Shown: in pieces, positions 1-4,319 of the stretch | Layout of the letters: each line of letters begins with the position of its first letter | Position numbering within the stretch: position 1 is the first letter of the stretch | DNA from: Deltaproteobacteria bacterium RBG_13_61_14 | GTDB lineage: Bacteria; RBG-13-61-14 | Direction of reading: 5' to 3' | DNA length: 5,280 nt | NCBI GenBank assembly: GCA_001797815.1 | Contig: MGQK01000046.1 | Location: 38,585 to 43,864 of the forward strand | Made by a program: the position numbers and the translations under genes | The notes under the pieces: model-generated | The model's database searches: none | Seen by the model: the letters and a program-made list of their open reading frames with translations, nothing else | Told to the model about the DNA's origin: nothing

Positions 1-311
1 GCGGCCATTCGCTGGAAGAGTTGCTCCAAGCCGAGGCCCTGGCCACCGAGGCGGCGCTCACCCGCGGCCGGCGACCGAACCTCAAGATCACCCTGCCCTC
101 GCTTTGCGCGGAGGCCCTGGGCCAGCTCATCTTGATGGCCGAGGCGGCCACGGTCTTTGCCGGCGGCTTGTGGCAGATCAACCCCCTGGACCAGCCCGGG
201 GTGGAGGCGGGCAAGAAATACGCCTACGGCCTGATGGGCCGCAAGGGCTTTGAGAGCCAGGCCCGGGAGATCAAGGAGCAGTTCCGGGCAAGCGACCGCT
301 ACCGGATTTAA
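1..311 (+). CDS. pgi: Glucose-6-phosphate isomerase, C-terminal part (5' end outside window)
   Basis: This is the C-terminal end of phosphoglucose isomerase, the cytoplasmic enzyme interconverting glucose 6-phosphate and fructose 6-phosphate. The reading frame is open from base 3 to the TAA at 309-311, so the start lies upstream of the window. The recognisable part is the second family signature, which reads GGLWQINPLDQPGVEAGK. The DQxGVExxK core is intact, and its lysine (codon 213-215) corresponds to the conserved active-site lysine. The signature position normally Phe or Tyr before DQ is Leu here. After it comes YAYGLMGRKGFE and a short charged tail, typical of bacterial Pgi C-termini. The stop is 7 bases before the radical SAM start, suggesting cotranscription. 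Internal TTG or ATG codons in this frame are not real starts. Confidence 0.9.
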   Translation, partial: GHSLEELLQAEALATEAALTRGRRPNLKITLPSLCAEALGQLILMAEAATVFAGGLWQINPLDQPGVEAGKKYAYGLMGRKGFESQAREIKEQFRASDRYRI

Positions 312-318
312 TTGCACC

Positions 319-1773
319 ATGCTCAGCCTCCTGTTCCTCAACCCGCCCAACGAGTTTCACGAACCGGTCGGCCGCGACCTCATCTACGGCTGTTGGTGCC
401 ACGGCAAGCGGGTGGCGGACATGCAACTGCCCCCGCTCCACCTCCTCTACCTCGCCACTATTCTCCGCGAACTGGGCGGGCACCGGGTCCGCGTGCTCGA
501 CGCCCTGGTGCAAAACCTCTCGCTCTCGGCCATTGCCGAGCAGGCCAAGGCCTTTGACGCGATGGTCATCCACACCTCCAACACCACTTTTCGCTACGAC
601 CTCAAAGTGCTGGCCGCAGTCAAGGCGGCCAAGCCCGGGACCATTTCCATCCTGACCGGGCCGCATCCCACGGTTTACCCGGAGCTGGTGATGCAGGAGG
701 GAATCGTGGACCTGGCCGTGCAGGGGGAAGCCGAGGATACCCTGCTCGAGCTCTTCGGAAAACTCGCCGGCGGTGACGGGCTTGCCGACGTGGCCGGCCT
801 GGTCTGGCGCGACCGGGGTAAAGTGGTGAGCAACCCGCGCCGGCCGCTGCGCCCGAACCTGGACGAATGGCCTTTCCCCGACCGCTCGCTGGTGGATTCC
901 AGCCTTTATTACAATCCCCACTCCCGGCGCTCGCCCTTCACCACCGCGCTCACCAGCCGGGGCTGCGTGGCCCGCTGCATCTTTTGCACTTCCCCTCCTT
1001 TTTACCACGGCAAGTTCCGCCAGCGATCGGCCGCGAACGTGCTTGCAGAATTGAAAACGCTCCGCGACCAGGGCTTCCGCGAGGTGCTCTTCCGCGACGA
1101 GTCCTTTACCGAAAACCGCAAGCGCCTGCGCGCCATCTGCTCGGGCCTGATCGAGCAGGACCTGGACCTGACCTGGATCGCCAACTCCCGGGTGGGCGTG
1201 CTGGATGAAGAGGATCTCCGGCTGATGAAGCGGGCCGGGTGCTTCTACCTCTGGGTGGGGGTGGAGTCCGGCTCGCAGCCGGTGCTGGACCGGCTGCGCA
1301 AGGGGATCACGGTGGAGGAAACCCGGGAGATGTTTCGGATGGCGAACAAGATGGGCATCAACATCCACGCCCATCTCATGTTCGGGAACCCGGGCGAGAC
1401 CAAAGAGGACATCCTTCAGAGCATCCGCTTTTTAATGGAGATCGAGCCGGCCGCGGTGGACATCGGCATCACCACGCCCTTTCCCGGCACCCCGCTCTTC
1501 GAGCAGGTGAAGGCGAAAAACCCCCAGATCGGCGACGGCTCGGAGCTGCAGATTGACCAGGTCCACAACATCGCCTTTTTCAGCCGGCACTATTGCGAGC
1601 TGGACGAGGAATTTCTGGAAAACGCGCTCCTCCTGGCTTACCGGAGGTTCTACCTGCGGCCGGCTTATGTGCTCCGCTACCTCCGCCGCATCCGCTCGCT
1701 CCGTCAATTGCTGAACGTGGTCCGCGCCGGCTTCAACCTCCTCCTCTACCTCTTCCGCGACCGCCGGAATTAA
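319..1773 (+). CDS. B12-binding-domain radical SAM protein (BchE/oxidative cyclase-like class)
   Basis: The predicted protein has 484 residues. Residues ~1-150 look like a cobalamin-binding fold: a LFLNPP start, PPLHLLYLATILRELGG, then GPHPTVYPE and VQGEAEDTL, all typical of this class. The radical SAM core follows. The 4Fe-4S/SAM cluster motif CxxxCxxC is complete (C216, C220, C223, in CVARCIFC), followed by FRDESFTENRKR, GVESGSQPVLDRLRKGIT and MFGNPGETKEDI. The C-terminal ~60 residues are Arg-rich with hydrophobic stretches (e.g. FNLLLYLF), possibly for membrane contact. The ATG at 319 is preferred because the first residues match the family start; an upstream TTG at 250 would overlap pgi. 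No clear Shine-Dalgarno is present, so translation may be coupled to pgi. The substrate cannot be read from sequence; relatives act in lipid, hopanoid, tetrapyrrole and natural-product modification. The last Asn codon and TAA stop lie in an AATTAA motif that belongs to the repeat next door. Confidence 0.92.
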   Translation: MLSLLFLNPPNEFHEPVGRDLIYGCWCHGKRVADMQLPPLHLLYLATILRELGGHRVRVLDALVQNLSLSAIAEQAKAFDAMVIHTSNTTFRYDLKVLAAVKAAKPGTISILTGPHPTVYPELVMQEGIVDLAVQGEAEDTLLELFGKLAGGDGLADVAGLVWRDRGKVVSNPRRPLRPNLDEWPFPDRSLVDSSLYYNPHSRRSPFTTALTSRGCVARCIFCTSPPFYHGKFRQRSAANVLAELKTLRDQGFREVLFRDESFTENRKRLRAICSGLIEQDLDLTWIANSRVGVLDEEDLRLMKRAGCFYLWVGVESGSQPVLDRLRKGITVEETREMFRMANKMGINIHAHLMFGNPGETKEDILQSIRFLMEIEPAAVDIGITTPFPGTPLFEQVKAKNPQIGDGSELQIDQVHNIAFFSRHYCELDEEFLENALLLAYRRFYLRPAYVLRYLRRIRSLRQLLNVVRAGFNLLLYLFRDRRN

Positions 1774-1785
1774 AGGGAATTAAAG
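1766..1785. repeat. Tandem duplication of GGAATTAAAG at the left edge of the repeat cluster
   Basis: The 10-mer GGAATTAAAG occurs twice in direct tandem (1766-1775 and 1776-1785). The second copy is the outer arm of repeat unit A. The first contains the stop codon of the radical SAM gene. It may be a local duplication made when the element arrived or by replication slippage. Confidence 0.85.
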
Positions 1786-1803
1786 GGACACCATACTTAA
1801 TTC
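1777..1803 (+). repeat. RAYT-associated repeat unit A (left-end type)
   Basis: It has outer arm GAATTAAA and core GGGACACCATACTTAATTC (1785-1803). The unit starts with GAATT and ends with AATTC, so its tips are themselves complementary. Its outer 16 bases are identical to the outer arm of unit F read on the opposite strand. Confidence 0.92.
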
Positions 1804-1829
1804 TATTTTGGGGACAGCATACTTAATTC
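1803..1829 (+). repeat. RAYT-associated repeat unit B (left-end type, diverged)
   Basis: The core GGGGACAGCATACTTAATTC lies at 1810-1829, in the same orientation as unit A and separated from A's core by six bases. It differs from A by G instead of C within GACAGC. The outer arm has drifted to CTATTTT. It can pair with unit C to form a long hairpin between the radical SAM and transposase genes, with a ~31-base loop. Confidence 0.88.
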
Positions 1830-1858
1830 AATACACAGCTTATCCAACAGACAATTAG

Positions 1859-1885
1859 TAATTAAATATGGTGTCCCCAAAATTA
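1859..1885 (-). repeat. RAYT-associated repeat unit C (inverse orientation)
   Basis: The core AATTAAATATGGTGTCCCC is at 1860-1878, followed by AAAATTA. It is inverse to A and B. Against A the core has one mismatch, so A-C (or B-C) pairing would form a stem just upstream of the transposase promoter region. Such a structure could end transcription arriving from the pgi/radical SAM side and could also be bound by the transposase. Confidence 0.88.
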
Positions 1886-1927
1886 TATTTTCTTGACTTT
1901 AGCAGGGGAAGTTAATAGGATAAGACC

Positions 1928-2593
1928 ATGCCGAGACTGGCCAGAGTCGTGGCCCCAGGCCACCCCCACCATCTCACCCAGCGCGGCAACCGCCGCCAGC
2001 CCACCTTCTTCTGCCAAGACGACTACCAAACCTACCTCTATCTGATGTCCGAATGGTGCCAAAGCCACCAGGTCTCAGTCTGGGCCTATTGCCTCATGCC
2101 CAACCATGTCCACCTGATCGCGGTCCCTGCCACGGTGGACGGCCTGCGCCGCGCCATCGGCGAAGCCCACCGCCGTTACACCCGCCGGGTGAACTTCCGC
2201 GAAAACTGGCGCGGCCACCTCTGGCAGGGCCGCTTCGCCTCATTCATCCTGGACGAGGCTTACCTCCTTGCCGCAGCCCGCTACATCGAACTCAACCCGG
2301 TCCGGGCCGGGCTCGCGGCTTCACCCGGCGATTATCCCTGGTCCAGCGCCGCCGCTCACCTGGCCGGCAAAGATAACCGCCTGGTCCAGACGGCTCCCTT
2401 GCTGGAAATGGTGCCGGATTGGGCCGGATTCCTGCTCCAAACCTCCCGCGATAACCTGGGCCCGCAACTGCGCCGCCACGAGCGCACCGGCCGGCCCTTG
2501 GGGGAGGGGGCTTTTCTTGCCAAACTTGAAAAAGAGTTGAGTCGCCGCTTGGCTAGCCGCAAAACAGGCCCAAAGCCGAAAAAAGGGAATTAG
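1928..2593 (+). CDS. REP-associated tyrosine transposase (RAYT), Y1/IS200-like HUH family
   Basis: The 221-residue protein belongs to the Y1 transposase superfamily (IS200-like fold), which nicks single-stranded DNA at hairpin repeats through a covalent 5'-phosphotyrosine. Visible hallmarks are the N-terminal MPRLAR...HHLTQRGNRRQ, the metal-binding HUH motif H60-V-H62 in MPNHVHLIA, GHLWQGRF at ~97-103, and ARYIELNPVRAGL, whose Y119 is the best candidate nucleophile by comparison with the remembered E. coli RAYT. A WSS motif at ~138-140 and a basic tail (KTGPKPKKG) complete the usual domain order. All key residues are present and the frame is intact, so the enzyme may be active. ATG 1928 is supported by AGGA at 1917-1920. 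Its base composition is GC-rich like the neighbouring chromosome. The final Asn codon and TAG stop lie inside repeat unit D. Confidence 0.94.
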   Translation: MPRLARVVAPGHPHHLTQRGNRRQPTFFCQDDYQTYLYLMSEWCQSHQVSVWAYCLMPNHVHLIAVPATVDGLRRAIGEAHRRYTRRVNFRENWRGHLWQGRFASFILDEAYLLAAARYIELNPVRAGLAASPGDYPWSSAAAHLAGKDNRLVQTAPLLEMVPDWAGFLLQTSRDNLGPQLRRHERTGRPLGEGAFLAKLEKELSRRLASRKTGPKPKKGN

Positions 2594-2613
2594 GTATGGT
2601 GTCCCCAAAATTC
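2587..2613 (-). repeat. RAYT-associated repeat unit D (right-end type)
   Basis: It reads GAATTAGGTATGGTGTCCCC followed by AAAATTC. It supplies the last codon and stop of the transposase gene. Its first 19 bases are identical to unit F at 4293-4311 and in the same orientation, so D and F are direct repeats enclosing the propeller segment. Both carry TTAGG where the inverse of the left-end type has TTAAG. Confidence 0.92.
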
Positions 2614-2802
2614 CGAATTCACAAGCTTCAATGGATTTGCTATGGAATGGTGCATTCTGGATCAAAATCTTAAGAACTGTGCCATATAGATAGTTCCTTT
2701 ATCAGGCCCTTAAGCCTGGAGTTCAAGACAAAAAGCCAGCCAAAGAGAGGCGTGAGTGTTTGCACTTCTTAATCGAGTTTGGCACAAGGAGCTTCTGGGA
2801 AG

Positions 2803-2840
2803 ATCCCTGGGAGGTAGGTTTACCTTGCCGGGGATTTTTT
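2803..2840 (+). terminator. Rho-independent terminator in the leader of the propeller gene
   Basis: The outer stem ATCCCTGG (2803-2810) pairs with CCGGGGAT (2828-2835), 8 pairs including one G-T. The inner stem AGGTA (2812-2816) pairs with TACCT (2821-2825) around the loop GGTT. A short G-T/bulge joint separates the two stems. A run of T follows directly (2835-2840). It reads on the + strand, 210 bases after the transposase stop and 98 bases before the ATG at 2939. It either ends transposase transcription or acts as a leader attenuator. Confidence 0.75.
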
Positions 2841-2856
2841 GTTCGCGGTGGATTTG

Positions 2857-2891
2857 CGCGGCTGAGGCTTCGGCCGTGAGCTCAGTCGAAC
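2857..2891. repeat. GC-rich palindromic stretch, possibly a second REP-like family
   Basis: A 9-pair stem can form between 2857-2865 and 2870-2878 (two G-T pairs, loop GGCT). Overlapping it is a second palindrome: TTCG (2869-2872), the perfect 8-mer TGAGCTCA (2877-2884), and CGAA (2887-2890). Sequences of the type TTCGnnnnTGAGCTCAnnCGAACGG resemble dispersed intergenic repeats I recall from other bacterial genomes. Only one copy is in this window, so the family assignment is a guess. No T-run follows, so it is not a terminator. Confidence 0.35.
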
Positions 2892-2926
2892 GGTCAGCCA
2901 CGCCCCTAAGGAGTTCATTTGATCGG

Positions 2927-2933
2927 GGGGGAG
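2927..2933 (+). promoter_or_regulatory. Ribosome binding site deciding the start at 2939
   Basis: GGGGGAG ends 5 bases before ATG 2939. The protein from this ATG begins with a short basic segment and a single transmembrane helix, as expected for a true N-terminus. A better Shine-Dalgarno match, TAAGGAG at 2907-2913, is 25 bases away from this ATG and too far to serve it directly. Confidence 0.6.
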
Positions 2934-2938
2934 CGAAG

Positions 2939-4192
2939 ATGAGTGAAGAGAAGAAGAATGGAAAGAAGCGAGTAGGCTGGGTGATAGCCCTGATCGTGGT
3001 TATGGCCATGTTGGTTGGAGGAGGATGGTGGTTGTGGGGGAAGGACTTCCTGAGGGGAGCGGGAGCGGAAGGAGAGGCGGGGAAGAAGGGGGATCAGCCG
3101 GGCAAAGTTGCGGGAGCAATGCCGGCGCCGGGGGGAGATGAGGAGAGGCTGGCGGGGATGGAAAAGGGAGAAATGAAGGGCAAGGAAGTTGCTCTGGCCA
3201 AAGAAAGCGACAAGAAGCCGGCCAAGATGATCGAATACAAGAAGCGGGTGATCCGGGAGTTCAAGTGGAATGAGGGAGTGGATTCGTTGCATTGGACAAA
3301 TGTTGATGGTGGGTCATGGGGTCCAATTGGGTTATTAGCCAACAAACAAGGCTATATTTATATTTTTGATCTCTATGATAATTGTAAAATTATTAGCCCC
3401 AATGGGGAATTAGTAAAAATTGCAAATTATAATACAGGAGAACCGTTAGGAATTGATGGGAATGGAAATGTTATTTCAACAGGAGGCGTATACGATTCTG
3501 ATCTTAACTTGATTAAGCGCTTCAGACTGCCTGCTGTCCTGCCCGAGTACCGTTCAAGTTCTTATATATCCGAAGATGGAAAGCTATATATCATTAATCG
3601 AGAATTAGATAAGAGAGATAACAAGCATTACATTTATTACATTTATCGCTGTGAACCTTACAGCAATGATTTAAGAATTGATGAAAAACTGATGAAATAC
3701 AATCCAGGGAAGGCTCCTACTATGGTTATTCCCTGTGATATTATTGATCCAGATGAAGCGCCCCAATATGCTCAGTTGGCCAAGCAATTCATGGAAGGGA
3801 ATATCAATAAAAATGTTAATAGCAACGGTATCTATTCATTCACACTTGATGATGTGATTTATCATATATATTTTAATAGTGATCTGAAGATTTCATTAGG
3901 GGAGCTATTGGCCATGGGTAAGCAAGGTAATCTCTATGTCACGTATCACCAATTTCTTTTTTACAGTAAATCCAGCTTATCCGATAGCTATAATCTTGCC
4001 ATAACAAACCGGGACGGTTTGATTGGAAATATAACCCTTTGTGAGTCGCCTCATTTTACTTGGCCCGGAGGCATATCCACATATATTTATGTTGAGCAAT
4101 ATTCAGGAAAAGTTTATCAGATTTGTGAAAAAGAAGAAGAGGAGAATCCGGTACTAATCGTTTGGGAAGGAATCAAGGAGGAAAAGAAATGA
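2939..4192 (+). CDS. Membrane-anchored protein with beta-propeller-like (NHL-like) outer domain
   Basis: I do not recognise a named family for this 417-residue protein. Residues 1-11 are polar and basic, and 12-34 form one hydrophobic helix (VGWVIALIVVMAMLVGGGWW) acting as an uncleaved anchor. Residues 35-100 are a low-complexity Gly/Lys/Glu linker. From ~105 the sequence shows repeated beta-strand units like NHL/SMP-30 propellers: GPIGLLANKQGYIYIFD then ISPNGELVKI, GIDGNGNVIS, SEDGKLYIIN, and MGKQGNLYVTYHQ. Five cysteines (C149, C238, C266, C368, C396) lie in the probably exported domain, which could permit disulfides. The orientation is most likely N-in, C-out. The stop TGA overlaps the next start as ATGA, so both genes form an operon. 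Bases before ~3295 are GC- and purine-rich, whereas bases after it are strongly AT-rich, as if two sources were joined near codon 119. An upstream TTG or GTG extension (from 2756) is rejected because it crosses a terminator. Function is unknown; surface sensing or binding is only a guess. Confidence 0.82.
   Translation: MSEEKKNGKKRVGWVIALIVVMAMLVGGGWWLWGKDFLRGAGAEGEAGKKGDQPGKVAGAMPAPGGDEERLAGMEKGEMKGKEVALAKESDKKPAKMIEYKKRVIREFKWNEGVDSLHWTNVDGGSWGPIGLLANKQGYIYIFDLYDNCKIISPNGELVKIANYNTGEPLGIDGNGNVISTGGVYDSDLNLIKRFRLPAVLPEYRSSSYISEDGKLYIINRELDKRDNKHYIYYIYRCEPYSNDLRIDEKLMKYNPGKAPTMVIPCDIIDPDEAPQYAQLAKQFMEGNINKNVNSNGIYSFTLDDVIYHIYFNSDLKISLGELLAMGKQGNLYVTYHQFLFYSKSSLSDSYNLAITNRDGLIGNITLCESPHFTWPGGISTYIYVEQYSGKVYQICEKEEEENPVLIVWEGIKEEKK
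4175..4181 (+). promoter_or_regulatory. Perfect Shine-Dalgarno for the truncated secreted-protein gene
   Basis: AAGGAGG lies 7 bases before ATG 4189, inside the end of the propeller gene. This is the best ribosome binding site in the window and argues that the ATGA-overlapping start was a real gene start. Confidence 0.8.
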
Positions 4193-4299
4193 AAAGGATT
4201 TATTTATTAATGAGTTCAGTTATTCTATTGTGGACAGGAATAAGCTTTTCGCAAACGAATTCGGGGGACACCATACTTAATTCAGTCATCTTGAATTAG
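4189..4299 (+). pseudogene. Truncated gene for a secreted protein (signal peptide only), cut by the REPIN
   Basis: The frame begins at an ATG overlapping the preceding stop (ATGA) behind a perfect AAGGAGG. The first 23 codons give a textbook signal peptide: MKR, a hydrophobic core (IYLLMSSVILLWTGI), then SFS-QT, with likely cleavage after residue 21. From base 4257 onward the sequence is the palindromic repeat, which by chance adds 13 more residues and ends with AAT-TAG at 4294-4299. The true mature domain is missing, and nothing after the repeat continues it, since the complementary strand there already encodes the oxidoreductase. It is therefore best read as the 5' remnant of an operon partner of the propeller protein. 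A real 36-residue secreted peptide is possible but less likely. Confidence 0.68.
4257..4283 (+). repeat. RAYT-associated repeat unit E (left-end type)
   Basis: It has outer arm GAATTCGG and core GGGACACCATACTTAATTC (4265-4283). The core is identical to unit A. It interrupts the truncated secreted-protein gene. Confidence 0.93.
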
Positions 4300-4319
4300 G
4301 TATGGTGTCCCTTTAATTC
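4293..4319 (-). repeat. RAYT-associated repeat unit F (right-end type)
   Basis: Its core, GAATTAGGTATGGTGTCCC, is identical to unit D, and it is followed by TTTAATTC. Read on the - strand, the outer arm is GAATTAAAGGGACACC, the same as in unit A. Its last base is also the last base of the oxidoreductase stop codon. Confidence 0.93.

Larger units (their letters stand above)
1777..2613 (+). mobile_element. RAYT element: Y1/HUH transposase gene with inverted terminal repeats
   Basis: The transposase gene at 1928-2593 is enclosed by ~27-bp inverted repeat units. The left outer unit (A, 1777-1803) reads GAATTAAA then GGGACACCATACTTAATTC. The right outer unit (D, 2587-2613) reads GAATTAGGTATGGTGTCCCC then AAAATTC. 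Two further units (B forward, C inverse) lie inside the left end. A and D are inverse copies differing at one core base (CTTAATTC versus CCTAATTC) plus the 3-4 bases of the spacer. This layout, a single Y1 transposase among short palindromic repeats, is that of RAYT/REP systems rather than a classical DDE insertion sequence, and no flanking target duplication is evident. The precise functional ends are inferred from repeat boundaries. Confidence 0.75.
2614..2938 (+). other. Intergenic/leader region upstream of the propeller gene
   Basis: No convincing gene is present in these 325 bases. From left to right there is an AT-moderate stretch with a weak promoter-like TATAGA at 2685-2690 (poor -35), a small hairpin CAGGC/GCCTG (2703-2707 with 2714-2718), another GAGTG/CACTT hairpin (2754-2758 with 2763-2767), the strong intrinsic terminator at 2803-2840, and a GC-rich palindromic stretch (2857-2891). 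Then comes TAAGGAG (2907-2913), followed by a G-rich ribosome binding site. A reading frame from 2756 runs through the terminator into the gene, but it contains no domain and is not taken as coding. The region could be a structured leader controlling the downstream genes. Confidence 0.5.
4257..4319. mobile_element. REPIN-like hairpin of two RAYT repeat units
   Basis: This is a 63-bp near-perfect palindrome. GAATT (4257-4261) pairs with AATTC (4315-4319), followed by a 3/3 internal loop (CGG against TTT). Then a 19-pair stem forms between 4265-4283 (GGGACACCATACTTAATTC) and 4293-4311 (GAATTAGGTATGGTGTCCC), with a single G-T pair and a 9-base loop. It has the same left-end and right-end variants as the transposase element, but no gene between them. 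It could be mobilised in trans by the transposase at 1928-2593. It lies between convergent genes, so it may also terminate transcription in both directions. Confidence 0.85.

Noticed and set aside
250-318. N-terminal extension of the radical SAM protein from a TTG at 250.
   Set aside because: The extra residues are Arg/Ser-rich, overlap pgi in another frame and do not match the family. The protein aligned by motif begins at ATG 319.
271-1374. Long open frame on the - strand (367 codons) opposite the radical SAM gene.
   Set aside because: It is an antisense by-product of GC-rich codon usage. Its translation is His/Pro/Gly/Arg-rich with no recognisable domain, and the + strand encodes a clear enzyme.
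1777-1885. CRISPR-like array because of several short repeats with spacers.
   Set aside because: Units occur in both orientations with irregular spacing and flank a Y1 transposase. There are no cas genes and no regular spacer length.
1893-1921. Sigma-70-like promoter for the transposase (TTGACT, 17-base spacer, TAGGAT).
   Set aside because: The -10 overlaps the AGGA ribosome site and would place the transcript start at the ATG itself, giving a leaderless message without its apparent ribosome site. The -10 match is only 4 of 6.
2631-2693. 20-codon frame starting at ATG 2631.
   Set aside because: It has no ribosome binding site and no recognisable sequence features, and such a short frame is expected by chance in this region.
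2740-2840. T-box or known riboswitch upstream of the terminator.
   Set aside because: I could not find the T-box consensus or the conserved cores of common riboswitches that I know, so only an unnamed structured leader is claimed.
2756-2938. 61-residue N-terminal extension of the propeller protein.
   Set aside because: It would be translated through the intrinsic terminator and the palindromic stretch and has no domain. ATG 2939 has a ribosome site and gives a normal membrane-anchor N-terminus.
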